Source: Chromatiales bacterium (GTDB taxonomy: Bacteria; Pseudomonadota; Gammaproteobacteria; Steroidobacterales; GCA-2729495). From it: a stretch of 64,000 bases of DNA. Position numbers and translations under genes: made by a program. The notes under the pieces were generated by a model, which did no database searches, was not told the DNA's origin, and saw only the letters and a program-made list of their open reading frames with translations. This document shows, in pieces, positions 42,614 through 51,872 of the stretch. Numbering within the stretch: position 1 is the stretch's first letter; the number at the start of each line of letters is the position of its first letter. The stretch is from NCBI GenBank assembly GCA_002729495.1, contig PBYE01000027.1, forward strand, positions 1 to 64,000, given 5' to 3'.

Positions 42614-43354
42614 CTAGGCCCTGGCTTGGTTGGCCACGGCTTCCGCCGCTTTGGCCGCGGCTTCCGCGTCGCCCACGAACTCCCATCCCAGCGAATTCAG
42701 TTTGTCATCAAGTTCATAAAGCATCGGAATGCCGGTCGGGATATTGAAGCCTGTAATTTCTTCATCCGATATCCCGTCGAGCATTTTAACGAGTGCGCGC
42801 AGGCTGTTGCCGTGAGCAGCGATCAGCACGTTGTCGCCGGCTATTAACCGGGGCGCAATGTTGGCCTCCCAGTAGGGGGCTACGCGTTCAAGGGTATCCT
42901 TGAGCGATTCGGTGGCCGGCAAATTTTTGATTCCGGCGTACCTGGGATCAAAACGCGGATGTCTTTCGTCGTCTTCAGCGATGGGCGGAGGAGGGATATC
43001 ATAACTGCGGCGCCAGATATGAACCTGGTCTTCACCGTGTTCCCGGGCTGTTTCGACCTTGTTGAGCCCCTGTAGCGCTCCATAGCTGCGTTCGTTTAAT
43101 TGCCAGGCACGTTCCACCGGAATCCACATCTGGTCCATTTCGTCGAGCACCAGCCACAGCGTGCGTATCGCACGCTTAAGTACCGACGTATAAGCAATAT
43201 CGAAATGCAGGCCCAGGTCGCCCAGGTCTTTACCCGCCTGTTGCGCCTCACTGATGCCCTGCCCAGTCAGATCGACGTCTCTCCAGCCGGTGAAAAGATT
43301 CTCCAGGTTCCAGATGCTTTGTCCATGTCGACACAGAACCAGCTTGCCTGCCAT
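42614..43354 (-). CDS. gpmA: 2,3-bisphosphoglycerate-dependent phosphoglycerate mutase
   Basis: 246 residues. Phospho-histidine motif [20 protein letters not shown] at residue 5, the [17 protein letters not shown] block, and [20 protein letters not shown] with the second His. It interconverts 3- and 2-phosphoglycerate in glycolysis/gluconeogenesis. I start at 43354 ([11 protein letters not shown]). Length and motifs are normal. The upstream 115 bp contain an AT-rich promoter-like stretch (43431-43459). Confidence 0.94.
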   Translation of the reverse strand: MAGKLVLCRHGQSIWNLENLFTGWRDVDLTGQGISEAQQAGKDLGDLGLHFDIAYTSVLKRAIRTLWLVLDEMDQMWIPVERAWQLNERSYGALQGLNKVETAREHGEDQVHIWRRSYDIPPPPIAEDDERHPRFDPRYAGIKNLPATESLKDTLERVAPYWEANIAPRLIAGDNVLIAAHGNSLRALVKMLDGISDEEITGFNIPTGIPMLYELDDKLNSLGWEFVGDAEAAAKAAEAVANQARA

Positions 43355-43430
43355 TGATGTGCTCCGGCGGTATGAAAGGGCGCGTAGTGTAACCCGCTTT
43401 GTGCCCATGAACCTTCATTTAGGGAAACGT

Positions 43431-43459
43431 TTATAAAATACCTATAAAGTATTTATTTT
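43431..43459 (-). promoter_or_regulatory. AT-rich promoter-like segment upstream of gpmA
   Basis: TTATAAAATACCTATAAAGT stretch with an AAATAC/GTATTT inverted repeat, in an otherwise GC-rich area, 77-105 bp upstream of gpmA. It may contain a -10 element, but I cannot fix a start site. Confidence 0.35.
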
Positions 43460-43470
43460 CAAGGAAAAAG

Positions 43471-44601
43471 CTAAGGAATATGTGGTGCTGACAGGTAGGA
43501 GGTCGACTGCATTTCCAAAAGCCGACTTCTCGTGCGCTCGAACTCAACCAGCAGTTTTCGGCCCTTGTAGATATCGGCAATACTTCGTTCTGCTGAACAA
43601 ATCAGCTTGACCCGCCGGTCGTAGAACTCATCCACCAGGGCGACAAAGCGACGGGCCTGGTTTTCGGTCTCGGTATTTAGCGCCGGTACCCGGGATACCA
43701 GAACCGTCTGAAAGGCGCGCGCAAGTTCGATGTAGTCATCCTGGCTGCGGGGTCCGTCGCACAGGGCGGCAAAATCAAACCAGGCGACCCCGTCAGCGCG
43801 TCGCCGGGTCGGAATTTCGCGGCCGAGTATGTCGATACCCCGGCCTGTCGTGCCGGCATCCGGGGCAATGGCCTTGAAATAGTTCTCGAGGTTTTCCTCG
43901 GCAACAGCATCCACGGGCGAGTGCCACAGCTCCGCCTGCTCCAGCACGCGCAGGCGGTAGTCATTGCCAGCGTCGACCTGGATGATGCGCGTATGGGATT
44001 TGAGCAGTTCAATTGCCGGTATAAATTGCTGGCGCTGCAGTCCTTCCTTGTAAAGATCGTCGGGATGAATATTTGACGTTGCCACCAGGCTTACACCGCG
44101 TTTGAACAAGCCATCCAGCAATTTACCGAGAATCATTGCGTCACCGATATCGGTAACAAAAAACTCATCGAAACAGATGACCCGGGCCTGTTCAGCCAGT
44201 TCAGCCGCGACCTTATCGATGGGATCAGCCTGGCCGGCTAGGTTTTTCAGGCGACCGTGTACCCGGTACATCAGGCGATGAAAGTGATAACGCAGCTTGT
44301 CGTCAAACGGCAGCACGTCAAAAAATACATCCATGATGAAGGTTTTGCCGCGACCCACACCGCCCCAGAGATAGACGCCCTGCGCAGCACCGGTGCCCGG
44401 GTTAAGCAGCTTTTTGATATGCCCGAGCGGACCGCCTCCCGGGTGGTCATTGATCAGTTCAGCGTAGGTATGCTGAAGCGCCGCTACCGCTTCCAGTTGC
44501 GCCGGGTCGTTCTCGAAGCCGTGTGCAGCGAGTGCCCGGTCGTAATGAGCCCGCAAAGCTGTTTCTTTCGCACTCATCTCCGCGACGCTTTTCGCTGACA
44601 T
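43471..44601 (-). CDS. zapE: Cell division protein ZapE (AFG1-like ATPase)
   Basis: 376 residues. Walker A VYLWGGVGRGKTFIMDVFFD near residue 75, the RVHGRLKNL and FDEFFVTDIGDAMILGKL (Walker B) blocks, SNIHPDDLYKEGLQRQQFIPAIELL, and C-terminal VRLICSAE-like VKLICSAERSI. It is a Z-ring-associated ATPase. It is monocistronic, divergent from ETF-QO across 133 bp. Confidence 0.95.
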   Translation of the reverse strand: MSAKSVAEMSAKETALRAHYDRALAAHGFENDPAQLEAVAALQHTYAELINDHPGGGPLGHIKKLLNPGTGAAQGVYLWGGVGRGKTFIMDVFFDVLPFDDKLRYHFHRLMYRVHGRLKNLAGQADPIDKVAAELAEQARVICFDEFFVTDIGDAMILGKLLDGLFKRGVSLVATSNIHPDDLYKEGLQRQQFIPAIELLKSHTRIIQVDAGNDYRLRVLEQAELWHSPVDAVAEENLENYFKAIAPDAGTTGRGIDILGREIPTRRRADGVAWFDFAALCDGPRSQDDYIELARAFQTVLVSRVPALNTETENQARRFVALVDEFYDRRVKLICSAERSIADIYKGRKLLVEFERTRSRLLEMQSTSYLSAPHIP

Positions 44602-44734
44602 ATAAAAGCCCTAGGCATCTCGCTAGTTTAACAGCGCAACTTGCCGGCCTGACCAGCCGATAACAGAAGGCGCTTGAGTATCCGTTACAATACGGCACCC
44701 ATTTACGCGCAAACGGCTTAAGGAACAAGAAGCG

Positions 44735-46381
44735 GTGTCAGAACGTGAAAGCATGGAATTTGACGTGGTCATTGTCGGTGCTGGCCCTGCCGGATTATCG
44801 GCAGCATGCCGCCTGATGCAGAAGGCGGAAGCGGCGGGCGAAGAACTGAACGTCTGCATCGTCGAAAAAGGTTCCGAGATAGGCGCACATATTTTATCTG
44901 GCGCAATTTTTCAACTGACGGCACTCGATGAGTTATTTCCGGACTGGAAAGAACGGGGTGCGCCCGTCAAGACCGCCGTCAGTGGCGACGATGTCTGGTA
45001 CCTGACCGCGGAAAGCAAAGCGATAAAAGTCCCGGGCCTGTTTGTCCCGGCACCGATGCATAACGAGGGAAACTACGTTATCAGCCTGGGGGAGCTATGC
45101 CGCTGGCTCGGTGAGCAGGCCGAAACCATGGGCGTTAACATCTTTCCGGGGTTTGCGGCAGCTGAAGTTATCTACGAAGGCGAACGCGTGGCCGGTGTCG
45201 TCACCGGTGACATGGGCGTTGCCACCAGCGGCGAACGCAAGGAAGGCTTTGCAGCGGGTTACGAACTGCGCGCGCGCTACACAGTTTTTGCAGAAGGGTG
45301 TCACGGGAGCCTGGGTAAAGAACTGATGCAGCACTACAACCTGCGGAGCAATTCGGATCCGCAACACTACGGCATTGGTCTGAAAGAAATCTGGACGGTC
45401 GATCCGGCTGTACACCAGGAAGGACTGGTCGTGCACACGACGGGCTGGCCGCTTGACAATGGTGCTGAAGGCGGGGGCTTTCTGTATCACGCGTCCGGTA
45501 ACCAGGTATTTCTCGGCTACATCGTGGCATTGAGTTACCGTAACCCTCACCTGAATCCCTTTCGTGAATTTCAGCGCTGGAAACAGCACCCGAAGATCCG
45601 CAGGTACCTGGAAGGCGGCGAACGGGTTTCTTACGGTGCAAGGGCTATCAACAAAGGTGGTTTGCAGTCGCTACCCCAGCTTGGTGTTCCGGGCGGCCTG
45701 CTCGCCGGTTGTGAGGCAGGTTTTTTGAACGGTGCAAAGATCAAGGGTTCGCACACCGCCATGAAGACGGGCATGCTGGCTGCGGAAAGCATATTCGCTG
45801 CGCTCCAGTCAGACGAGCCGGGAGATGTAAGCAGCGATTACCAAACACGGGTAAAGGATTCCTGGGTCTGGCAGGAGTTGCACCAGGCCAGAAATTTTGG
45901 GCCCGCACAGCACAAATTTGGCAATATGCTGGGCGCTGTGTTCATCTGGCTGGATCAGAATATTTTTCGGGGGCATTTACCATTTACCCTGCATAACACT
46001 GAACCGGACCACGAGTCATTGGTGCATGCTGACAAAGCAGCAGCAATTGACTATCCGGCACCGGACGGAAAGATCAGTTTTGATTTACTGTCCTCGGTAT
46101 TTCTTTCGAGCACAAATCATGAAGAAGATCAGCCGGTGCATCTGCAACTGGCTGATGCTTCGATACCGCTGGATAAAAACTTACCGGAATACGATGAACC
46201 CGCTCAGCGTTACTGTCCGGCAGGCGTGTATGAAATTGTAGAAGAGGCGGGCGCTCAGCATTTTCGGATAAATGCCCAGAACTGTGTGCACTGCAAGACC
46301 TGCGATATCAAGGACCCGGCACAGAATATTAACTGGGCAGTCCCGGAGGGCGGCGGCGGACCTAACTACCCCGGCATGTAG
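44735..46381 (+). CDS. Electron transfer flavoprotein-ubiquinone oxidoreductase
   Basis: 548 residues. FAD-binding DVVIVGAGPAGLSAACRL, EKGSEIGAHILSGAIF, the membrane-facing middle segment, GCEAGFLNGAKIKGSHTAMKTGMLAAE, and the C-terminal 4Fe-4S site NAQNCVHCKTCDIKDPAQNINWAVPEGGGGPNYPGM. It passes electrons from acyl-CoA dehydrogenases through ETF to ubiquinone. GTG start at 44735 after AAGGAACAAG; an ATG at 44753 is in frame. It supports the beta-oxidation genes nearby. Confidence 0.96.
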   Translation: MSERESMEFDVVIVGAGPAGLSAACRLMQKAEAAGEELNVCIVEKGSEIGAHILSGAIFQLTALDELFPDWKERGAPVKTAVSGDDVWYLTAESKAIKVPGLFVPAPMHNEGNYVISLGELCRWLGEQAETMGVNIFPGFAAAEVIYEGERVAGVVTGDMGVATSGERKEGFAAGYELRARYTVFAEGCHGSLGKELMQHYNLRSNSDPQHYGIGLKEIWTVDPAVHQEGLVVHTTGWPLDNGAEGGGFLYHASGNQVFLGYIVALSYRNPHLNPFREFQRWKQHPKIRRYLEGGERVSYGARAINKGGLQSLPQLGVPGGLLAGCEAGFLNGAKIKGSHTAMKTGMLAAESIFAALQSDEPGDVSSDYQTRVKDSWVWQELHQARNFGPAQHKFGNMLGAVFIWLDQNIFRGHLPFTLHNTEPDHESLVHADKAAAIDYPAPDGKISFDLLSSVFLSSTNHEEDQPVHLQLADASIPLDKNLPEYDEPAQRYCPAGVYEIVEEAGAQHFRINAQNCVHCKTCDIKDPAQNINWAVPEGGGGPNYPGM

Positions 46382-46412
46382 CTGGCGGCCTAATGTAACT
46401 AGCGGCCTACTG

Positions 46413-47594
46413 CTAGTCCGTTTCGAGCGCGATAGCGACGGCCTCACCGCCACCGATACAGAGTGCGGCGATGCCACGTTTACCGCCACCATTGCGCATT
46501 GCATAAATGAGCGTCGTAATAATCCGTGCCCCGCTTGCACCAATCGGATGACCCAATGCGCATGCGCCGCCATTGACATTTACTTTCGCGTGTTCGATAC
46601 CAATGTCCTTCATTGCGGCCATCGTGACGCACGCGAAAGCTTCGTTGATCTCGAAAATATCGACATCGTCCGTGGCCCAGCCCGTCACATCCAGCAGTTT
46701 TTTAATTGCGCCGACAGGCGCGGTTGTAAACCATTCCGGTTCCTGTGCGTGCGAAGCATGTGCAACGATTCGCGCCAGCGGGGTGAGGCTGCGGGTTTGT
46801 GCTTCCGGTTCGGGCATCAGGATCAGGGCAGCGGCACCATCGGATATCGATGATGAAGATGCCGCCGTTACGGTGCCATCCTTGGCAAACGCGGGCCGCA
46901 TGGCGCTGAGTCCTTCGAGGTCGCAGCGACCAGGCTCTTCGTCCTGGCTAACCACACTTTCCTTGCGTCGCTTTGTAACTGTGACCGGTACGATCTCTGC
47001 GTCGAAGCTGCCGTTATTAATCGCGTTCATTGCACGCATGACGGACTCTGTCGTAAAGGCATCCTGGTCTTCGCGGCTGAAGCCATATTTTTTCGCAGTC
47101 TCTTCTGCGAAATAACCCATCATGTTGCCATCGTACGGATTCTGCAGACCGTCGTAGAACATGTGGTCGAGAACTTCCTGGTGACCCATGCGGTAACCGC
47201 TTCGGGCTTTAGAAAGCAGGTAGGGAGCGTTGCTCATGGATTCCATGCCGCCTGCCAGGACAGTGCGCGCTGATCCTGACTTAAGCAGGTCGTGCCCCAG
47301 CATTACGGCCTTCATCCCGGAACCACATACTTTATTTACGGTAGTAGTTGTTACGGTATGCGGTAAACCACTTCCCAGTACAGCTTGCCGGGCAGGTGCC
47401 TGGCCGATTCCGGCCGGTAACACACAACCGAGCAATGCTTCGTCCACGTCTCCGCCGTCGATAGCGGCGTCATCGAGGCATGCGCGTATTGCTGCAGCAC
47501 CCAGCTCAGGTGCGGACGCAGGCGCCAGCGCGCCCTGGAAAGCCCCGATGGGGGTGCGACGGGCCGAAATAATTACGATGGATTCAGTACTCAC
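46413..47594 (-). CDS. Acetyl-CoA acetyltransferase (thiolase)
   Basis: 393 residues. Active-site Cys in NKVCGSGMKAV near residue 87, NEAFA, the NVNGGACALGHPIGASGARI loop, and catalytic Cys in GIAALCIGGGEAVAI. N-terminus SIVIISARRTPIGAFQGAL. It condenses or cleaves acetoacetyl-CoA; either degradative or biosynthetic use is possible. It converges with the ETF-QO gene and is divergent from nothing close. Together with HMG-CoA lyase and TesB it indicates active acyl-CoA metabolism. Confidence 0.95.
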   Translation of the reverse strand: MSTESIVIISARRTPIGAFQGALAPASAPELGAAAIRACLDDAAIDGGDVDEALLGCVLPAGIGQAPARQAVLGSGLPHTVTTTTVNKVCGSGMKAVMLGHDLLKSGSARTVLAGGMESMSNAPYLLSKARSGYRMGHQEVLDHMFYDGLQNPYDGNMMGYFAEETAKKYGFSREDQDAFTTESVMRAMNAINNGSFDAEIVPVTVTKRRKESVVSQDEEPGRCDLEGLSAMRPAFAKDGTVTAASSSSISDGAAALILMPEPEAQTRSLTPLARIVAHASHAQEPEWFTTAPVGAIKKLLDVTGWATDDVDIFEINEAFACVTMAAMKDIGIEHAKVNVNGGACALGHPIGASGARIITTLIYAMRNGGGKRGIAALCIGGGEAVAIALETD

Positions 47595-47702
47595 AGGCGT
47601 TCCATGTATGGCACTTACAGCGCTTCATCTACAGAGTTATACAAGGGGGGCGCAATTATGCGGTTGCAGGCGATGGTGTCGCAACTGCGTAATTGCCGGG
47701 CG

Positions 47703-48455
47703 TCACACGTCGCCGGATTGGTTGGCATGATCGGGTTCACCCAGTTGTTCCAGTATTAGGTTGCGGCAGTGCTGCAGAATTTCCTTTACATCGGTCTGGC
47801 CATGCAGCGTCGGGTGGCCGGGATTCACAATAACGCGAAGTTTTCCCGGACGTGGAAGTAACCTGCCGCCGGGCAGCATGTGGCGGGTGCCGTGGATGCT
47901 GACGGGCAATATGACCAGGTTGTTGCGAACGGCTATCGTAAATGCACCGCTATGGAAATGGCGCAGTCCCGGTTCCGCCCTGAAGGTGCCTTCAGGGAAA
48001 AACGTGAGTGATGCGCCCGTCGAAGCTACCTGCAGAATACGGCGGGTATCGCGCGCGCCGCCGTGAGCATCGTAGCGTTCCACGAACTGGGCGCCGACCC
48101 GGCGCAGGTAAAAATGCATCAGGGGTACGTTGGTGAGTTCCCGCTTGATAACGAACTGGTAGCGGCGGGGCAGCACCGCCGTGAGTAATATGCCGTCGAG
48201 GTAGCTCGCGTGGTTTGCAACCACAACCGAGCTTTCTTCCGGCAGGTGCTCCAACCCCGCCACCTCCGGCCAGGTGCAGGTAAGTCTGAAGATCATGCGG
48301 GCGCCCGCCCGGTTGATGGCCCGCCGCCGGGTTTCTCCGGGCGTCAGGGACAACAGCACCAGCGTCGTGATGCTGCAAAGCATGAAAACCACGGCGAAAT
48401 ACAGGCCATAAAGCTTGTTAAGGGCCTTAATAAGGGGGTTTAGAGATACCGTCAT
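47703..48455 (-). CDS. 1-acylglycerol-3-phosphate acyltransferase family protein (PlsC-like)
   Basis: 250 residues. N-terminal membrane segment (about residues 15-38), then the acyltransferase motifs VVANHASYLDG (NHxxxxD) near residue 77, FFPEGTFRAE near residue 152 and VILPVSIHGTRHMLPGG. It acylates lysophosphatidic acid or a related lysolipid at the inner membrane. Monocistronic; 273 bp separate it from xerD. Confidence 0.91.
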   Translation of the reverse strand: MTVSLNPLIKALNKLYGLYFAVVFMLCSITTLVLLSLTPGETRRRAINRAGARMIFRLTCTWPEVAGLEHLPEESSVVVANHASYLDGILLTAVLPRRYQFVIKRELTNVPLMHFYLRRVGAQFVERYDAHGGARDTRRILQVASTGASLTFFPEGTFRAEPGLRHFHSGAFTIAVRNNLVILPVSIHGTRHMLPGGRLLPRPGKLRVIVNPGHPTLHGQTDVKEILQHCRNLILEQLGEPDHANQSGDV

Positions 48456-48728
48456 TCTGTTAAATCAACCATTTATGTAATCCATTTTGTGATTTCCGTC
48501 ACGCCGCAGGTCATAACACAGAGCCATACTTTCCTACGACCGGCACGACTGTGTGGTCCGTATGACCATAGCGGCAGCGCGATATTTACGGAAGAGGCTG
48601 CTGGGATCTGCGGTGTACCTACCTCGGGATTATCGATGGTGATGCATCAGGGTTCCAATATGCCGCACACACGGCCGGTTTGTTAAGTGTTTAACACATG
48701 CGTTTGCCGCCATAGACGGTCTGGAGTA
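48456..48728. promoter_or_regulatory. Intergenic region between plsC-like gene and xerD
   Basis: 273 bp, divergent promoters expected. It holds a near-palindrome TGTTAAGTGTTTAACA (48681-48696) 33 bp before the xerD start, a possible operator. Nothing else is recognisable; no small-RNA-like terminator is visible. Confidence 0.35.
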
Positions 48729-49667
48729 ATGTCAGAAACATCACATAATTCAGCTACCAGCGAAGTATCTGCTTCGAATTCAGCCGAGGTCGTCATCGAC
48801 AAGTTTCTCGATGCCATTTGGATGGAACGCGGTTTGTCAGCTAATACGCTGGGAGCCTATCGTGCCGACCTCGTTTCATTACGCCGCTGGCTGTCGGAAC
48901 GCGATACCAGCCTGGTGTATGCAACCCGCAGCGATTTGCTTGCATTTATCGCCTGGCGCACAGAGCAGGGTGCTAAACCACGCTCTACGGCCCGCCAGCT
49001 TTCGAGTTTCCGCCGTTTCTTTCGCTTCCTTCTGCGCGAAGGCGTGATCCAGGAAGATCCGACCATCAAGATCGATATGCCGCGGATCGGACGCTCACTG
49101 CCCCAGTCACTCACCGAGGGTGAGGTCGAGGCGCTGCTCGCGGCTCCCGATGTCAGCGATCCGCTGGGCCACCGTGACCGCACCATGCTAGAAGTGCTGT
49201 ATGCCACGGGTCTGCGGGTATCCGAACTGATCAACCTCAAGCAAAGCGAAATTAATCTGAACCAGGGCGTAGCGCGCATCGTAGGTAAGGGCGATCGTGA
49301 GCGATTGATTCCGCTGGGCGAAGAAGCACAGAATTGGTTACGCGAGTTTATTGCCGGACCAAGAACCGAAATTCTCCTTGAACGTCAGACCGACTACCTG
49401 TTCCCGACACGCCGGGGTGACCGCATGACTCGCCAGGCTTTCTGGCACATCATCAAGCGTTACTCCAAGCAGGCCGAAATTGGCAGCAAGATGTCACCGC
49501 ATACACTACGCCACGCGTTTGCGACTCACTTGCTTAACAACGGTGCTGATTTGCGTGTTGTACAAATGTTGCTTGGACACAGCGACCTGTCGACGACACA
49601 GATTTATACGCATGTTGCACGTACCCGCATGAAGGAGCTGCATTCTCAGCATCATCCGCGGGGCTAA
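48729..49667 (+). CDS. xerD: Site-specific tyrosine recombinase XerD
   Basis: 312 residues. N-terminal SAM-like domain (DKFLDAIWMERGLSANTLGAYRADL), catalytic Arg in YATGLRVSELINLK, Lys in VGKGDRERLIPLG, HTLRHAFATHLL (His-x-x-Arg), LGHSDLSTTQIYTHV with the second His and nucleophile Tyr. It resolves chromosome dimers with XerC at dif. The start ATG at 48729 follows CTGGAG. The xerD-dsbC order is the conserved chromosomal arrangement, which argues against a phage or integron integrase. Confidence 0.95.
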   Translation: MSETSHNSATSEVSASNSAEVVIDKFLDAIWMERGLSANTLGAYRADLVSLRRWLSERDTSLVYATRSDLLAFIAWRTEQGAKPRSTARQLSSFRRFFRFLLREGVIQEDPTIKIDMPRIGRSLPQSLTEGEVEALLAAPDVSDPLGHRDRTMLEVLYATGLRVSELINLKQSEINLNQGVARIVGKGDRERLIPLGEEAQNWLREFIAGPRTEILLERQTDYLFPTRRGDRMTRQAFWHIIKRYSKQAEIGSKMSPHTLRHAFATHLLNNGADLRVVQMLLGHSDLSTTQIYTHVARTRMKELHSQHHPRG

Positions 49668-49848
49668 CACACAGCCTGATGTTTAATCGGAGACTGCGAC
49701 AGCTTGAAAGCTTCGCGGTCTTTTTTGTTGCCGGGTGCGGTACGGTCGCTGTGCTAGAATCTGCCGCGCTTTCGGTAACGAAGGAACCCCTGACCTGGGT
49801 TGCTGTCATACCGCAGGCAAGGACGTCTTTACCATGGAAGAGATGTAT

Positions 49849-50598
49849 ATGAGTACTGCAAGAAAGTCAGGATCCGGAAGGCCGGCCCCCTGGTTCGCAA
49901 TTACCATACTAACGGCGGCTTTACTGCCGGTGCTTGCATCAGGTGAGGGTGTTCCGGAAAAGTACCAGTATGTGCAGGACGAATTTCCGAGTACAAAACT
50001 TACGTCTGTCCAGCCCTCGCCCGTAGAAGGCTTCCTGGAGGTGGCTGTGGGTGCTGAATTCTATTACGTATCTGAAGACGTCAAACATATTTTCCGCGGC
50101 GACATATACGAGATTGACACTTTTGAAAACCTGACGGAAGCGAGCAGGATTGGGGCTCAAAGCAGATATATCTCCACGATCGACCCGGAGACCACCATAT
50201 TGTTTGCGGCGGAAGATTCCAAATTTACCGTTACAGTATTTACAGATATTGATTGCGGTTATTGCCGGAAACTGCACCGGGAAATGGATGAGTACAACAA
50301 TCGTGGTATTAGCATCCGCTATATGTTCTTTCCGCGAAGCGGGCCTGACACACCAAGCTGGTTCAAAGCAGAGGAGGTCTGGTGTGCTGAATCAAGGCAG
50401 GAAGCTTTGACGCTGGCCAAGAGCAACATCACTGTTAATTCTGAGGATTGCGGCCTGACCCCGGTGGCCGCTCACTATGAAGTAGTCAACGCGCTGAATC
50501 TGCGCGGCACGCCGGCGATATTTACGGAACACGGCCAGCATATTATGGGCTATCGCTCGCCGGATGAACTCCTGCAGATTTTAGAAGACGAGGGCTGA
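49849..50598 (+). CDS. dsbC: Thiol:disulfide interchange protein DsbC
   Basis: 249 residues. Signal peptide (about residues 13-33, ITILTAALLPVLASG), N-terminal dimerisation domain, then thioredoxin fold with the redox motif FTDIDCGYCRKLH and a cis-proline in RGTPAIFTEHG. Periplasmic disulfide isomerase kept reduced by DsbD. I start at ATG 49849, six bases after GGAAGAG; ATGs at 49834 and 49843 (frame-dependent) are alternatives. A small GAGCTT/AAGCTC hairpin (50623-50638) separates it from the convergent ferredoxin gene. Confidence 0.93.
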   Translation: MSTARKSGSGRPAPWFAITILTAALLPVLASGEGVPEKYQYVQDEFPSTKLTSVQPSPVEGFLEVAVGAEFYYVSEDVKHIFRGDIYEIDTFENLTEASRIGAQSRYISTIDPETTILFAAEDSKFTVTVFTDIDCGYCRKLHREMDEYNNRGISIRYMFFPRSGPDTPSWFKAEEVWCAESRQEALTLAKSNITVNSEDCGLTPVAAHYEVVNALNLRGTPAIFTEHGQHIMGYRSPDELLQILEDEG

Positions 50599-50622
50599 CG
50601 AGGGACGCGCTTCAGGAGATTC

Positions 50623-50638
50623 GAGCTTTCTTAAGCTC
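50623..50638. terminator. Small hairpin between convergent dsbC and fdxA
   Basis: Stem GAGCTT/AAGCTC, loop of 4, directly next to the ferredoxin stop codon. It is a weak bidirectional terminator candidate. Confidence 0.4.
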
Positions 50639-50962
50639 CTAGCGTTTCAGGTGCTGTGCTTTGTCCGGGACGCCCTTCCAGCTATCCGCATCAGCCGGAA
50701 CATCACCAACTTCGGTAATAACCGGCCAGTCCTGGGACAGCTCTTCATTGAGCTTCAGGAACTGTTCCTGACCTTCCGGGACCTCGTCATCAGCATAAAT
50801 CGCATCGACCGGGCACTCGGGTTCACACAGCGTGCAGTCGATGCACTCTTCCGGGTCGATAACCAGCATGTTCGGACCTTCATGGAAGCAGTCCACCGGG
50901 CACACTTCCACGCAATCCATGTACTTGCACTTGATGCAGTTTTCGATAACGACAAAGGTCAC
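50639..50962 (-). CDS. fdxA: 7Fe ferredoxin FdxA
   Basis: 107 residues. [25 protein letters not shown] holds the 3Fe-4S plus shared ligands, and [17 protein letters not shown] the 4Fe-4S cluster; the long C-terminal tail is typical of the Azotobacter ferredoxin I type. A low-potential electron carrier. Monocistronic, convergent with dsbC. Confidence 0.95.
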   Translation of the reverse strand: MTFVVIENCIKCKYMDCVEVCPVDCFHEGPNMLVIDPEECIDCTLCEPECPVDAIYADDEVPEGQEQFLKLNEELSQDWPVITEVGDVPADADSWKGVPDKAQHLKR

Positions 50963-51095
50963 AGGTCTCTCCTGGTATCCCGGTGTTCAAAGCGCGGTAC
51001 TTTAGCCGCAAAGTCTAATAATTCCAAGTGTATAAGCAAGGCTATATAGCTGATAAAGATATGGCTTTAAGTTAGAACTGGCGGGGGATACGGCC

Positions 51096-51662
51096 TCAGA
51101 GCCGGTTAGTCGGCGCAACTTCGTAATGCACAGCCTCAACTCCGGCCTTCCGCTGCTCCAGAAATTGCTTGAGAGCAATATTGCCGCTGGAAAAGGCGAT
51201 CTCGTCCCACGGGATTTCCCCGGGCTCGTAAAGCTTCACGTCCAGGCTTTCGTCTCCGGCCGCGAATTCTGGTGTGGCCAGCTTGCCGCGGAAGAACACG
51301 TGCACCTGGCCTGCCTGGATCACGTCAACCACGGCCAGCATGGGGCCCAGGGTGACTTCAGCACAGGCTTCCTCGCGGGTTTCCCGCAGGGCAGCTTCAC
51401 CCAGGTTTTCGCCCAGTTCCATGAAGCCTGCCGGCACCGTCCAGAAACCGAGTTGCGGCTTGATAGCACGTTTACACAGGAGGATCCGACCCTCGTGCTC
51501 GGTCACGCAGCCGACGACTGGCTTTGGGTTTTCATACAGTACCGTTGCGCAACCGGTGCAGACGTACCGCGGCATGGAATCATCGGCAGGCACCTCTACC
51601 CGGGTGTCACTGCCGCACTTGGGACAGTGTGAGAGGACGGTACCGAGGGGAGTGACGCTCAC
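51096..51662 (-). CDS. Nudix hydrolase with zinc ribbon
   Basis: 188 residues. N-terminal zinc ribbon (HCPKCGSDTR ... YVCTGCATVLYENPKPVVG), then a Nudix box GFMELGENLGEAALRETREE followed by ACAEV, where the usual GX5EX7REUXEEXGU ending Gly is Ala/Cys-shifted. Resembles NADH-pyrophosphatase-like and NUDT-type small proteins (about 180 residues). Substrate unknown. GTG start at 51662. Confidence 0.9.
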   Translation of the reverse strand: MSVTPLGTVLSHCPKCGSDTRVEVPADDSMPRYVCTGCATVLYENPKPVVGCVTEHEGRILLCKRAIKPQLGFWTVPAGFMELGENLGEAALRETREEACAEVTLGPMLAVVDVIQAGQVHVFFRGKLATPEFAAGDESLDVKLYEPGEIPWDEIAFSSGNIALKQFLEQRKAGVEAVHYEVAPTNRL

Positions 51663-51872
51663 GATTCTGGCTGCTGCCTTCAGATTAGGGTGCGGCGCTA
51701 TAGTTGCCTATCCGGCCAAAGTAATGCAAGGTTTCGAGCGGGCAGAACCACTGTTTTTGTGAGGCGAGTCCTGTTTTTGCAGCTCCCCAGAAAGCAATCT
51801 GGATAAGCCTGTAAGGCCGATATTCACGGGAGTTCGTCGATTGTTCACGGATGCTTGAAGGGTTGCTGGCAG

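Noticed and set aside
48729..49667. Tyrosine recombinase as the integrase of a mobile element
   Set aside because: Sequence and the xerD-dsbC neighbourhood mark it as the housekeeping chromosome-dimer recombinase.
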